A DNA stretch of 64,000 bases from Sandaracinaceae bacterium (GCA_020633075.1 JACKEI010000007.1:62001-126000), one strand, 5' to 3'; counted from the first letter of the stretch, positions 29,101 to 41,375 are shown. Translations and numbers: made by a program. The notes: generated by a model from the sequence alone, not told the origin.

Positions 29101-29856
29101 CACGCCCACCCCGGAGCCGAACACGGTGCCCTGCCCGCGATGATCGAAGGCGTGGCAGTGGCCGTCCGGCGAGAGCACCTCGCCCTCGTGGTAGATGTAG
29201 CCGCGCTCGTGGGGCAGCTCGATGGTGACGCCGCCGGCCAGCGCCATGTCGCACTCGCGCGCCAAGAGGCTCTGCACGGCGAGGTGCGTGGCCACCAGCG
29301 AGGTGGAGCAGGCCGTCTGCACGTTGATGGACGGCCCGGCCAGGTCCAGCAGGTAGCTCACGCGCGTGGCCAGGAAGTCCTTGTCGTTGCCCGTGTGGCG
29401 CAGCAGGAACATGCCCACGTCGCGCACCAGCTCGGCCTGCGAGCAGACGTTCACGTAGAAGTAGCTGCCCATACCGCAGCCGGCGAACACGCCGATGGGG
29501 CCCGCGAAGCGCTCGGGTGGGTGCGCGGCGTTCTCGAGCGCCTCCCACGCGCACTCGAGGAAGTGCCTGTGCTGCGGGTCCATGATGGCGCAGTCCTTGG
29601 GGCTGAACCCGAAGAACTCGCCGTCGAAGTCGGGCAGGCCCGCGAGGGGCGCGGCGGCGCGCACGTAGCGCGGGTCCCTCAGCAGCTCCGGGCGCTCGCC
29701 CTTCTGCAGCAGCTCCTCGTCGGTGTACTGGCGGATGGACTCCACGCCGCCCACCAGGTTCTTCCACAGCTCGGCAGGGGTGTTGGCCCCAGGTACGCGC
29801 GCCGCCATCCCCACGATGGCGATGTCGCGCTCCATGACTTCGTATTCGTCGGACAT
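23122..29856 (-). CDS. Single-module type I polyketide synthase, KS-AT-KR-DH-ACP-TE
   Basis: The 2244-residue protein has these domains in order. KS occupies about 10-440, with Cys183 in TACSTS, His319 and His359. AT occupies 552-845, with Ser652 in GHSAGE. A KR structural part is at about 930-1180 and the catalytic KR at 1240-1445, with TGGLGGLG, an LDD motif, Lys1369, Tyr1406 and Asn1410. DH occupies 1463-1745, with His1494 and Asp1668. ACP occupies 1865-1940, with Ser1899 in DLGGHSL. TE occupies 1970-2235, with Ser2050 in GFSGGG and His2213. All catalytic residues are present. KR precedes DH, the reverse of the usual modular order, as in iterative PUFA and enediyne synthases. A self-contained KS to TE set suggests iterative chain building and hydrolysis or transfer. 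It is sandwiched between an SGNH-like gene (2-base gap) and a glycosyltransferase. Confidence 0.94.
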   Translation of the reverse strand: MSDEYEVMERDIAIVGMAARVPGANTPAELWKNLVGGVESIRQYTDEELLQKGERPELLRDPRYVRAAAPLAGLPDFDGEFFGFSPKDCAIMDPQHRHFLECAWEALENAAHPPERFAGPIGVFAGCGMGSYFYVNVCSQAELVRDVGMFLLRHTGNDKDFLATRVSYLLDLAGPSINVQTACSTSLVATHLAVQSLLARECDMALAGGVTIELPHERGYIYHEGEVLSPDGHCHAFDHRGQGTVFGSGVGVVVLRRLGDALDDGDTIHAVIRGTAVNNDGAKKVNYLAPSVDGQAACVVEALGVAGVPARSVEYIECHGTGTALGDPIEVEALTQGFRTQTEERGFCQLGSIKTNIGHLDTAAGVIGLIKATLALRHAQIPPSLGYEKPNPAIDFASSPFRVASALSAWPAPANHPRRAAVNSLGVGGTNAHVVLQEPPGLPEPEAPTRAVQLLTLSARTRSSLDAQSQRLAAHLLAHAERQALDASDPAFSELSLADVAFTLHHGRRGFGERRVLAAASLREAAELLQANDPQRVFSHTALRGKTESGAPHVAFLLPGGGAQYARMTVDLFEHEPVFREHMQRGLETLRARHGLDLGPLLYPAPGAEAQAQAELDARMDRQLPAIFLTSVAMARTLEHFGVQASAYLGHSAGENTAAHLAGVMSFEDCLGLIMLRAQLFMETRAGAMLSVTLPEAELRALLPSTLELAVVNGPEACVASGDPDAIAALEASLAGREGVETQRLAIPVAAHSRLLDPILPRFEAYLRGISLSAPSVPFLSNRSGTWITDAEATDPAHWVSHLRGTVRFADNVDALLARGPSVLVEVGPGRTLSSLARQHAGFRAGGHQAIASVRHKDEAVSDVHYLTACLGRVWATGAALDWDRMWPGELRSRVELPTYAWDHKPYFIEPAAPVSVAAESALERLPDVRDWGFVPRWKPSLVDLPLDEADTSTPRTYLIFMDRGGVGQRLRARLTQAGQRVVAVYEGDAFHHRGGDEYTLSPERGREGYASLISDLVERGRTPERVVHLWLLELEEHFRPGSSLFHHHLERGFFSLFFLAKALVDASVPAVHLSVVGNGLVRVADEALPHPQKATALGPVKVLPRELEGATARLIDVQVPEARAQLFGGSLRAGLLDPFGGKKRVEQELDALCARLLDEVRATPGDEVVALRGERRLTQVFVPRALEPLGTSDGISASTAAATVPAGAAAGDVTGHVAEAGPVHTPSDTMALPAALREQGVYLITGGLGGLGLTVADYLARSCRARLALLGRTPLPPREQWATWMAQHGEGERSSQRMRRVLDLEAQGAEVLVVTADVTNAEEVQAALAAVDARFGALHGVFHAAGELDDDLIALKTLESVEQVFAPKIQGTRILHELTRERGLDFLLLFSSTSTATAPAGQVDYVAANAFLDAFAESQRAQGAPVTSLHWGIWSDVGMAAEPARLRAHARAGQPVGQQPQHPWLSARVSDGRGESTLRGTLSPGEHWLLDGHRTAAGRALIPGTGYLELARAALRAYGEDGPFELEDLFFVRPFAVADGETRDLYVKLRPSERGYHLEVRAQVSVGGRGGSVLVAQAHVSLRPQAARPGLGAAQLAALEARCDVAHLGPDSAGLRTPQEAHLRFGPRWRVLHEARLGTTEALGRLALPAAYATEVQTLGLHPALLDIATGWAMPLIEGYSASALYVPVSYERARVYHDLTPELLSWVRTPVVNHADAEFVFFDVTLMDPSGRVLMEVERLGLRRMTPGPDFAQGERVAPADVAFDDDPSAHAPSPGELQRDRLLARGIRTEEGQDALGRVLQQLGRAGHSGGGASQPAPAQIFVSSMDLPTLVRESAAGQRALAAGGGLELARPDLAVDYVAPRDEIEKTLVGFWQELLGVDQVGVQDSFFDLGGHSLLAVRLFAKIKAAYRVEFPISVLFEAPTIERCAALVRERVGERDGDAGSAGDANTKGGHAQPRFTHLVPMHTGDGGPKTPFFLVAGMFGNVLNLRHLAHLVGTDRRFYGLQARGLYGEQAPHETFEEMAAAYIEELTSVQPRGPYLLGGFSGGGITAYEMARQLEARGEEVALLVMLDTPVPMPPADLSVRDRVLIQRTELRSKGPAYLAEWAERRAAWELGRLRRRFESGSPDSTPEKFHDEAIEQAFRRALERYEVAQRKHATLHLFRPALPVAYDLGNGRRINHERSYVFEDNGWSPFVAAVQVAEVPGDHDSMVLEPNVRVLARQLRAVIQASEAAQRRSS

Positions 29857-29858
29857 GT

Positions 29859-30890
29859 TCAGCTTGGCTCTCGAGCGCGCAGCGCGCCCGAGCGGGGATA
29901 GAGGCGGACGGCGCGCTGGGCAATGCTGCCGAGGGCCCTGGCGGTGTCGGGCGCGACGCGCACCAGCTCACCGTCGGCGCGGGGCACCTCGTGCGGCGCA
30001 GCGCCGAGGTCCGCGTGGGTCAGGGTGGCCACCTGCACCAGCGCGATGAAGTAGTTGCCGAGGTCGCTCAGGTGCACCCCGTCGGCGAAGAGCGCGTGCT
30101 CGCTGGTGACGCCCGGCACCTCGCCCGCGCGCACGGCGTCTACCAAAGCGCCCAGGGTCTGCCCGCCGGGGACGATGTGCACGTCGAGCGGCGCGCGCGT
30201 CGCTGCCCCGGCGCTCTCCGTGGACGCCACGCCCCATGCCGTGCTGCCGTGCAGGCGCTCCGCCTCGTCCACGATGTGCTCCCACTTGCCCAGGTCCGCG
30301 TCCAGCTGCTCACGCCACGTCAGCCGGCTGGGCAGGAGCGGCAGCCCGCGCGCGTGGCGCGGCTCGCTGCGGTGGTGCCAGGTCTCGTAGAAGAAGAGGC
30401 GGATGTCCGGGCGGTGCTCGCGCGCCAGGCGATACCAGCGCAGGGCGTGCCCGGGCGGGTCGCTCCAACGCAGGTGGTCGTCCAGGTTCACGGCCTCCGT
30501 CAGCACCAGCGTGTCGTAGTCCGCGCTGGCCAGCGCCTCACGCGCGTGGACGCCGGTGGCCCGCTCCGGCTCGTTCCAGTTGACCTCCAGAGAGCCACCG
30601 TCGGTCAGCTGCACGTCGTAGCTGAAGTCCACACCCAGCGCGTCCGCGACGGCCGCCGCCATGCGCGGCATGTCCTGGTTCACCAGGCTGTGCCCCACGA
30701 ACAGCACGCGCACGCGCGGCACGAGGGGAGCGTTGACCATGCCCTCCGTGCGCAGGGTGCGGCTGGGGGGCTCGGGGATGAACCACAGCTTGTGCAAGCG
30801 GCGGTGCACGGCCACGCCAACCCCTCCGAAGAGCGCGGAGGTGAGCGCCAGCAGCAGCCCTACCGTCTTGCGCCGGGTCATCCGCGTCAC
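29859..30890 (-). CDS. SGNH/GDSL hydrolase-like exported protein
   Basis: The 343-residue protein has an N-terminal signal-anchor (residues 8-29). VRVLFVGHSLV contains the presumed nucleophile Ser68, and FADGVHLSDLGNYFIALV near residue 285 provides the Asp-x-x-His-like pair. This fits an SGNH esterase acting in the periplasm, for example on O-acyl groups of a polysaccharide. VLTEAVNL and FFYETWHHR are shared with the paralogue at 48814-49809. The GTG at 30890 overlaps the upstream stop (GTGA); an ATG at 30881 is the alternative. It lies 2 bases before the PKS gene in the operon. The catalytic assignment is moderate because the canonical GDS block is replaced by GHS. Confidence 0.75.
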   Translation of the reverse strand: MTRMTRRKTVGLLLALTSALFGGVGVAVHRRLHKLWFIPEPPSRTLRTEGMVNAPLVPRVRVLFVGHSLVNQDMPRMAAAVADALGVDFSYDVQLTDGGSLEVNWNEPERATGVHAREALASADYDTLVLTEAVNLDDHLRWSDPPGHALRWYRLAREHRPDIRLFFYETWHHRSEPRHARGLPLLPSRLTWREQLDADLGKWEHIVDEAERLHGSTAWGVASTESAGAATRAPLDVHIVPGGQTLGALVDAVRAGEVPGVTSEHALFADGVHLSDLGNYFIALVQVATLTHADLGAAPHEVPRADGELVRVAPDTARALGSIAQRAVRLYPRSGALRAREPS

Positions 30891-32320
30891 TTCGCGTTCT
30901 GGTGCACCGCGCGGCCGAAGACGGTCAGGAACACGATCTTGATGTCCAGCAGGAGGTTCCAGCGCCGGATGTACTCGAGGTCGTGCTCGATGCGCTTCTC
31001 CATCTTCTCGAGCGTGTCGGTCTCACCGCGCCAGCCGTTCACCTGCGCCCAGCCCGTGAGGCCGGGCTTCACCTTGTGGCGCAGCATGTAGCCGTAGATG
31101 TGCTTCCGGTACGCCTCGTTGTGAGCGACGGCGTGCGGGCGCGGGCCCACCAGGCTCATGGAGCCGGTGACCACGTGCACCAGCTGCGGCAGCTCGTCGA
31201 GCGAGGTGCGCCGCAGGAAGGCGCCGAAGGGCGTGATGCGGCTGTCGTTTGCGGTGGCCTGCCGCACGTTGGCGCCGTCCTCCGCCACCGTCATGGAGCG
31301 GAACTTGTAGACGTCGATGACCTCGCCGTGGAGGCCGTAGCGCCGCTGCTTGAAGAGCACGGGGCCCTTGCTGGTGAGCTTGATGCCGATGGCGATGAGG
31401 GCCATGGGGATGGCCGCGACGGCGACCGCGAGCGTGCCCAGCACGAGGTCCTCGGCCCGCTTGAGCCAGCCCTCGGTGCCCATGAAGGGCGTCTCGAAGA
31501 TGCTGACGACCGGGATGTCGCCGAGCGCAGTCCAGCGCGCGTGCAACAGATCGAAGACGAAGAAGTCGGGCACCACGTAGACGCTGACGGTGGTGTCGGC
31601 CAGCTGCGCGATCAGCTTGTGGACGCGCGACTCGGCGCGCAGCGGCAGACACACGTACACCAGGTCGAGGTCGCCCAGCGTGGCGCGGGCCACCAGCTCC
31701 TCGAAGTTGCCGGCGAACTCGCCCAGCTCGCTGTCGATCTCCTCGCGTCGGTCCTCCCCGCGGTCGTCGTAGAAGCCCTCCAGCACGAGGCCCAAGGACG
31801 GCGCCGCCCTGAGGCTGCGCGCTACACGCTCGCCGAGAGAGGTCATGCCCACGATGGCCACGCGCCGCGTGCTGTGACCGCGGCGGCGCGCTTCGTGGAG
31901 CGACAGACGCACCAGCGAGCGCCAAACGCTCACGAACACGGGCGCGGCCAGCATCCAGCCCAGCGAGACCGCGCGGCTGTAGGTGGCGGACTCCTTCAGC
32001 GCGAACGCGAGCAGGAGCAGCAGCGCGAAGACGGCGAACCAGGCCAGCCACACGCGCTTCAGCTCTTGGATCAGCGGCACCCCTCGGAAGCCGAGGTACA
32101 GGCCACACGCGTCCGCAGAGAAGAGGAAGAGCAGGGAGGCCGCGCCCGCCTCGAGGGTGTCGTGGATGCGCCACGGCTCGACGTCTGGGCCAGCGTAGAC
32201 GGAGCGGGTGAACCACAGCGCAAGGACGATCATCGCGACGTCCAGGGCCCGCTGAACCAGCGTCAGCAGGGAGTGGTAGGGGCGGATGATGCCGGTCTTG
32301 GTGGAGTCGAACAGGGGCAT
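30887..32320 (-). CDS. Polyprenyl-phosphate sugar-1-phosphate transferase (initiating EPS enzyme)
   Basis: The 477-residue polyprenyl glycosylphosphotransferase attaches the first sugar-1-phosphate to undecaprenyl phosphate. Four N-terminal membrane segments are followed by a CoA-binding-like middle domain (RRVAIVGMTSLGERVARSL). A fifth membrane segment precedes the catalytic C-terminus: VLFKQRRYG, VYKFRSM, RRTSLDELPQL, SLVGPRPH and PGLTGWAQVNG. This is the WbaP/ExoY/WcaJ layout. It is the first gene of the minus operon and diverges from the export gene across a 222-base intergenic region, marking this locus as an exopolysaccharide or O-polysaccharide cluster. The starting sugar cannot be read from the sequence. 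Confidence 0.93.
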   Translation of the reverse strand: MPLFDSTKTGIIRPYHSLLTLVQRALDVAMIVLALWFTRSVYAGPDVEPWRIHDTLEAGAASLLFLFSADACGLYLGFRGVPLIQELKRVWLAWFAVFALLLLLAFALKESATYSRAVSLGWMLAAPVFVSVWRSLVRLSLHEARRRGHSTRRVAIVGMTSLGERVARSLRAAPSLGLVLEGFYDDRGEDRREEIDSELGEFAGNFEELVARATLGDLDLVYVCLPLRAESRVHKLIAQLADTTVSVYVVPDFFVFDLLHARWTALGDIPVVSIFETPFMGTEGWLKRAEDLVLGTLAVAVAAIPMALIAIGIKLTSKGPVLFKQRRYGLHGEVIDVYKFRSMTVAEDGANVRQATANDSRITPFGAFLRRTSLDELPQLVHVVTGSMSLVGPRPHAVAHNEAYRKHIYGYMLRHKVKPGLTGWAQVNGWRGETDTLEKMEKRIEHDLEYIRRWNLLLDIKIVFLTVFGRAVHQNAK

Positions 32321-32542
32321 GAATGGCGCGGTAGGTGGAGGGACTACACCGCAGACCTTGGGTCATAGAGACCTACCTGGCCAATGCAATCCGCAACACA
32401 TAGCAAAAAACTTGACCATGCCAGCGGATTCTCGTTGCGGCGGATTCTACCTGGCACTCCGTGACGGAAACCTGCGTAACTCTCTCGTAAATTGGTGTTT
32501 TCCCGGCTTGCCGCACGCTTCGTTCGGCGCTAGCAGGACCAC
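32321..32542. promoter_or_regulatory. Divergent promoter region of the EPS/NRPS/PKS locus
   Basis: This gap separates the initiating transferase (-) from the export lipoprotein (+) and must hold both promoters. It is more AT-rich than its surroundings between 32380 and 32505. GCGGATTCT occurs twice, at 32424-32432 and 32440-32448, 16 bases apart and so about one and a half helical turns; it could be a regulator site. TTGACC at 32412-32417 resembles a -35 element, but no good -10 element follows. TGGCAC at 32452-32457 recalls a sigma54 -24 element but lacks a matching -12 GC. Confidence 0.5.
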
Positions 32543-33586
32543 GTGCCTACATACACGTATACCTGCCCACTTTATGCGATGTGGGCGCCCATGTCGGGCC
32601 TGGTCATCGCGCTGGTGGCCGCGGGCTGTGGTAGCTCGCTGCCGCGGCTCCCTACCGTCCCGTCGGCGGAGCACGGCTTCGTGCGGGCCCCGGCGGCGGA
32701 GCTGACCGGCCTCGACCACGACCCGCCGCTGGCCCTCACGCTGATGCCCGGTGACGTGGTGAACCTACAGATGATCAGCGGCACCGACTCCGCCGTGCTG
32801 GGACTCACCGTGGACGAACGCGGCGTGCTGCACGTGCCGCTCGCGGGGGACGTCGACGTCTCCGGCTTGGCGCTCACGGTGGCCGAGGCGCGCATCGAGC
32901 AGGCGCTGCGTCCCTTCGACCAGACCGTGCGCGTGACCATCATCGTGGCGTCACCCAACGGGCAGCGCGCCACCGTGCTCGGCGCGGTCGCGACGCCAGG
33001 GCGCTACACGGTCGTGCCCGGCATGCGCCTGGCGGATCTCCTGGCCTCCGCCGGCGGCACCGAGCGGGGCGAGGAGGGGGGCGTCGCGGTGCCCGTCGCA
33101 GACCTCGCGGGAGCGCGCTTGGTACGCAACGGTCAGGTGGTCCCCGTGAGCCTGGTGCTGGCCATCACCGGGGACCCACGCCACAACGTGCGCGTCCGGC
33201 CGGGCGACCATCTGTACGTGCCCCCCGAGCTGGAGGGGCTGGTGAGCGTCCTGGGCGAGGTGCACGCCGCGCGCGTCATGCCCTACCGGCCGGGCTTGCG
33301 GCTGACGCTGGCCCTCGCCTTCGCGGGCGGTACCACGCGGGACGCCGACCGTGGTGAGATCATCGTGGTGCGCGGCGACCACGCGGCGCCCTCGGTGTAC
33401 GTGGCGCGCCTGGACGAGCTGCTGGACGGACAGGGAGCGGACCCGCTCCTCGCGCCGGGCGACGTGGTCTACGTCGGCGCAAGCGGGCTCTCCAAGCTAC
33501 GCGACGTGATGGCCGCCATCGCGCCCGCGGTGAGCGTGGCCGCTACGACCGGGCTCGGTGCGGCGGTGATCAGCACCGCTCGCTGA
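32543..33586 (+). CDS. wza: Polysaccharide export lipoprotein, Wza/OPX family
   Basis: The 347-residue outer-membrane polysaccharide export protein has a signal sequence with lipobox AAGC (Cys29). A Poly_export domain (MPGDVVNLQMISG, VPLAGDVDVSGL) follows, and then two SLBB-type repeats (VLGAVATPGRYTVVPGMRL and VLGEVHAARVMPYRPGLRL, the latter followed by TLALAFAGGTTRDAD). LLAPGDVVYVG closes the fold, and a C-terminal hydrophobic helix follows. The GTG start at 32543 has AGGA 4 bases upstream; ATG at 32579 is possible but leaves a shorter signal sequence. It is the first gene of the plus operon, directly before the NRPS gene. Confidence 0.9.
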   Translation: MPTYTYTCPLYAMWAPMSGLVIALVAAGCGSSLPRLPTVPSAEHGFVRAPAAELTGLDHDPPLALTLMPGDVVNLQMISGTDSAVLGLTVDERGVLHVPLAGDVDVSGLALTVAEARIEQALRPFDQTVRVTIIVASPNGQRATVLGAVATPGRYTVVPGMRLADLLASAGGTERGEEGGVAVPVADLAGARLVRNGQVVPVSLVLAITGDPRHNVRVRPGDHLYVPPELEGLVSVLGEVHAARVMPYRPGLRLTLALAFAGGTTRDADRGEIIVVRGDHAAPSVYVARLDELLDGQGADPLLAPGDVVYVGASGLSKLRDVMAAIAPAVSVAATTGLGAAVISTAR

Positions 33587-33643
33587 GCGAGAGACGCGCG
33601 CCTCGGCCCCGCGCTCGGACGGGCCGCGAACGAGTGACGAGAG

Positions 33644-38350
<4,707 letters not shown>

Positions 38351-38360
38351 GGAGGACACC

Positions 38361-40358
38361 ATGAGTCGACGAGCGGAACACGACATGGACGAGGACGAGG
38401 GCGGCTCGCGGCGCGCGGGGACCCCGCTCGATCTGCGCCGTCTGGTGCGGGTGGTCTGGCAGCACAAGCGTTGGGTGGTCGGGGCGGCCGCGGTCGGCTT
38501 GGTGGTGGGTGTGCTCGTCGCCAAGTTCGCGATCGGTCGCTCGTACCTCACGTCCGCCGTGGTGCGCTACGAGGGGCTCGCGGGGCAGAGCTTCCTCGAG
38601 GCCCAGCAGGAGCTGCCCTCGCTGGCCTCCGTGGCTCTCACGGACCGCTTCGTGCTGGAGATGCGCGACCGCGCGGGGCTCGGGCACCTGAGCGTGGACG
38701 CCATGCGGGCCATCCTGCAGGTGAGCGCCGACCAGGGCACGCGGCAGGTGAGCTTCAACGCCTACGCCGACACGCCCGAGGAGGCGGCCACGCTGGCCAA
38801 CAGCGCCGCGGAGCTCTTCCTTGCGCACCACACGGAGCTGCGCCGCACCGCGCTCGAGAGCGAGCAGGCCAGCATCGCCGAGCGCATCAGCGCGGCCGCC
38901 ATCGAGCTCAACGACGCGCGCACGGCGTACGACGCCTTCCGCTCCGAGAACGGCATCAGCGAGATGGACGTGGAGCAGTCGCAGGTGATCGCGCAGGCGG
39001 CGCAGCTGCGCACGGAGGCCACCCTGGCCGCCGCCGAGGTGGAGGCCATGCGTGCCCGTGTCGCGCAGCTGCGTGAGGCTGCGGACGAAGCGCCGCGCGT
39101 CCGCAGCAGCGGGGGCGCCACCCCCGAGCGCCGCCGTGAAGAGGCCCGCTTGGCGGAGCTGCGACAGGCGCTGCGCGAGGCGCGTGGGCAGGGGCTGGGC
39201 GACTCACACCCGCAGGTCCAGTCGCTCCAACGTCAGGTCAACGCGCTGGCGCGGCAGCAGGCGAGCAGCACGGAGCCCGCCGGTACCGTGGTGATGGGAG
39301 GCAGCGCCCTCAGCGCGGAGCGTCGCAGCGCCCTCGCGGCCGCCGTGACCGAGCTCGGCTCGCTCGAGCAGCGTCAACGCACGCTCGAGCAGCTGGCCAG
39401 CCAGGCGGAGGAGCGCGGCAACCGCTTCAGCGACATCGAGTCCCAGGCCGCGAGCCTGTTGGCCCAAGTGAACGTGAAGGGCGCCCTCGTCGAGAGCCTC
39501 ACCGAGCGCGCAGGCTCGGTCGACGATCAGCTTCACGACGTGCCGACCGGGTTCCGCCGCGTGTCCGATGCGATCCCACCGGAGATGGCGGTTCCGTCCA
39601 AGAAGAAGAAGATCATCGCGCTCGCGACGCCCCTGCTCTTCGGGCTGCTGGCCGTGCTGGTGGTCGTGGCGCGCGACTTGAACGGTCTGCGCCTGATCGC
39701 GCCTCCCGAGATCGCCTGGTGGGGCGAGGGGCCCGTCGTGGCCACGTCCAGCTGGCCGCGCGACAGCGAGGCCCTCGAGGACTTCCTCGCCGACCTCGAG
39801 GAGCTGCTGCGCGACAAGCGCGGCGAGCTGCTGCTCGTGGGCGCGACCGATGCAGAGAGGGCCTTGGCCGAGACCCTCACCATGACCATCCGGCAGACCT
39901 GGCGCGGCGTCGCGCAGGAGGAGCCCGCAGTGGCCGCCGTGCCGCTGCGCTCCGCCAACGGCGGCGAGACGGAGCGTCACGTGCTCGGCAACGTGCTGCC
40001 CATCGAGCGCCGCACGCGCGCCAGCTCTCCCGGCTTTGCCAGCCCCAGCAGCGCCTCCGGCAGCGCACCCGAGGACGACACGGGCAGCATCCGCGTGAGC
40101 CACGCGCTGCGGGTGTCCACCCACGCGTGGGAGGGGCCGCGGGGCATCGCTGGGCTGCGTCGCGCGGCGCGTCGCTCGGACGGGGTGCTCGTGCTGGTCG
40201 GGGCGGGCATCAAGGCTGCGGAGCTGCACCGCTTGCGCCGCGACCTGGCGCGTGAAGACGGCGTCGCCTTCGCGCTGGTGGCCGTGTCGGACTCGGTCGC
40301 GCGCCAGAACGACCGCGCGGGCGATGTGGATGACTTCCTCGCCGGGTTCGCGGGCTGA
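38361..40358 (+). CDS. Wzz/GumC-type chain-length determinant protein with degenerate kinase-like tail
   Basis: From the ATG at 38361, preceded by GGAGG at 38351-38355, the protein is 665 residues. A Wzz domain begins at PLDLRRLVRVVWQHKRW with the first membrane segment just after. A long periplasmic coiled-coil region (about residues 160-400, rich in Glu/Ala/Arg/Gln) follows. The second membrane segment is IIALATPLLFGLLAVLVVVA. The 230-residue cytoplasmic tail resembles the fold position of a BY-kinase (GELLLVGATDAERALAETL), but there is no Walker A GK(S/T) or tyrosine cluster. It would control polymer length with the Wza-like exporter. It starts 10 bases after the NRPS stop, so both are likely on one transcript. 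Confidence 0.87.
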   Translation: MSRRAEHDMDEDEGGSRRAGTPLDLRRLVRVVWQHKRWVVGAAAVGLVVGVLVAKFAIGRSYLTSAVVRYEGLAGQSFLEAQQELPSLASVALTDRFVLEMRDRAGLGHLSVDAMRAILQVSADQGTRQVSFNAYADTPEEAATLANSAAELFLAHHTELRRTALESEQASIAERISAAAIELNDARTAYDAFRSENGISEMDVEQSQVIAQAAQLRTEATLAAAEVEAMRARVAQLREAADEAPRVRSSGGATPERRREEARLAELRQALREARGQGLGDSHPQVQSLQRQVNALARQQASSTEPAGTVVMGGSALSAERRSALAAAVTELGSLEQRQRTLEQLASQAEERGNRFSDIESQAASLLAQVNVKGALVESLTERAGSVDDQLHDVPTGFRRVSDAIPPEMAVPSKKKKIIALATPLLFGLLAVLVVVARDLNGLRLIAPPEIAWWGEGPVVATSSWPRDSEALEDFLADLEELLRDKRGELLLVGATDAERALAETLTMTIRQTWRGVAQEEPAVAAVPLRSANGGETERHVLGNVLPIERRTRASSPGFASPSSASGSAPEDDTGSIRVSHALRVSTHAWEGPRGIAGLRRAARRSDGVLVLVGAGIKAAELHRLRRDLAREDGVAFALVAVSDSVARQNDRAGDVDDFLAGFAG

Positions 40359-40359
40359 C

Positions 40360-40863
40360 ATGGCGAAGACACGGACCTCCACCCCGCCTCGGCACGCGAC
40401 CGACGCCCCCCGTCGGCAGAAGGTGCTCGCCATCAGCTCGGGCGGTGGGCACTTCGTGGAGCTGCTGCGCCTGCGCCCGGCCTTCGAGGGGCACTTCATG
40501 GTGTTCGTGACCGTGGACGAGACCTACCGCGCGCACGTGGGCGACGCGCCGCTGCGCGTGGTCCCGGACACCACCCGCTGGGACAAGCTGGGCATGGTGC
40601 GTTGCGCCGCCGAGGTGCTGCGCGTGCTGCTGGCGGAGCGTCCGGACGTGGTGGTGAGCACCGGCGCGCTGCCGGGCTTCTTCGGGGTGGTGCTGGGCCG
40701 CGCTCTCGGCGCCCGCACCATCTGGGTGGACAGCCTGGCCAACGTCGAGGAGCTCTCCATGAGCGGTCAGAAGGTGGGGCGCTTCGCCAACCTGTGGCTC
40801 ACGCAGTGGCCTGAGCTCGCCCGCCCGGGTGGGCCGCGCTTCGCCGGGAGCATGCTCGGATGA
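40360..40863 (+). CDS. Alg14/PssD-like membrane-recruiting glycosyltransferase subunit
   Basis: The 167-residue protein matches the N-terminal half of a family 28 glycosyltransferase, as in Alg14, PssD and Cps14F. The sequence VLAISSGGGHFVELLRLRPAF is the Gly-rich acceptor-site loop. VVSTGALPGFFGVVLGRALG is the conserved middle motif and WVDSLANVEELSMSG the end motif. The catalytic C-terminal half is encoded by the next gene, whose ATG overlaps this stop by four bases, so the two act as a heterodimer that adds the second sugar to the lipid-linked primer. Its own ATG is 1 base after the stop of the Wzz-like gene. Confidence 0.9.
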   Translation: MAKTRTSTPPRHATDAPRRQKVLAISSGGGHFVELLRLRPAFEGHFMVFVTVDETYRAHVGDAPLRVVPDTTRWDKLGMVRCAAEVLRVLLAERPDVVVSTGALPGFFGVVLGRALGARTIWVDSLANVEELSMSGQKVGRFANLWLTQWPELARPGGPRFAGSMLG

Positions 40864-41375
40864 AGCTGCTGCTGACCGTCGGCGCACAGATGCCCTTCGA
40901 CCGCCTGGTGGCGGCCATGGACGAGTGGGCCGGCGCGCACTCCGACGTGGCCATCACGGCGCAGGTGGGCCCCAGCACGCTGCGTACGCAGCACCTGATC
41001 GCTCAGCCCTTCCTGGACGCGCCCGCGTTCGAGCGTGCGTGTGACGAGGCGGACGCCATCGTCGGGCACGCGGGCACCGGGACGCTCTTTGCGGCGCTCG
41101 AGCGCGGGAAGCCGGTGCTGGTCCTGCCGCGCCGCGCCGAGCTGCGCGAGACCCGCAACGACCACCAGCTGGCGACCGCCCGCAGCTTTGCGGAGCGCCC
41201 TGGGGTGGTGGTCGCCTGGGAGGTCCGCGAGCTTCCCGCGCGGCTGGAGCGTCTGGCCGTGCTGGTGCGCTCCGCCCCCCTGGTGCCGCGCCCCGCCCGC
41301 CGCGACGGCCCCCTGTTCGACGCGCTGCGCGCCTTCGTCGACCGCGGTGAGCTGCCACCGGAGGCCCGTCCGTGA
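40860..41375 (+). CDS. Alg13/PssE-like catalytic glycosyltransferase subunit
   Basis: The 171-residue protein is the C-terminal, nucleotide-sugar-binding half of a split family 28 glycosyltransferase. LLLTVGAQMPFDRLVAAMD is the typical Alg13 start. IVGHAGTGTLFAALERGKPVLVLPR is the UDP-sugar binding loop, and RNDHQLATARSF follows as in the family. It partners the Alg14-like protein encoded just upstream (ATGA overlap). Split pairs of this type add glucose, galactose or GlcNAc to lipid-linked sugars in capsule and EPS pathways; the donor cannot be deduced. Confidence 0.9.
   Translation: MKLLLTVGAQMPFDRLVAAMDEWAGAHSDVAITAQVGPSTLRTQHLIAQPFLDAPAFERACDEADAIVGHAGTGTLFAALERGKPVLVLPRRAELRETRNDHQLATARSFAERPGVVVAWEVRELPARLERLAVLVRSAPLVPRPARRDGPLFDALRAFVDRGELPPEARP

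Noticed and set aside
32452..32464. Possible sigma54 promoter (TGGCAC) upstream of the export gene
   Set aside because: The expected GC at the -12 element is absent (CG found at that spacing). A second candidate near 32494 keeps only GG and GC of the consensus.
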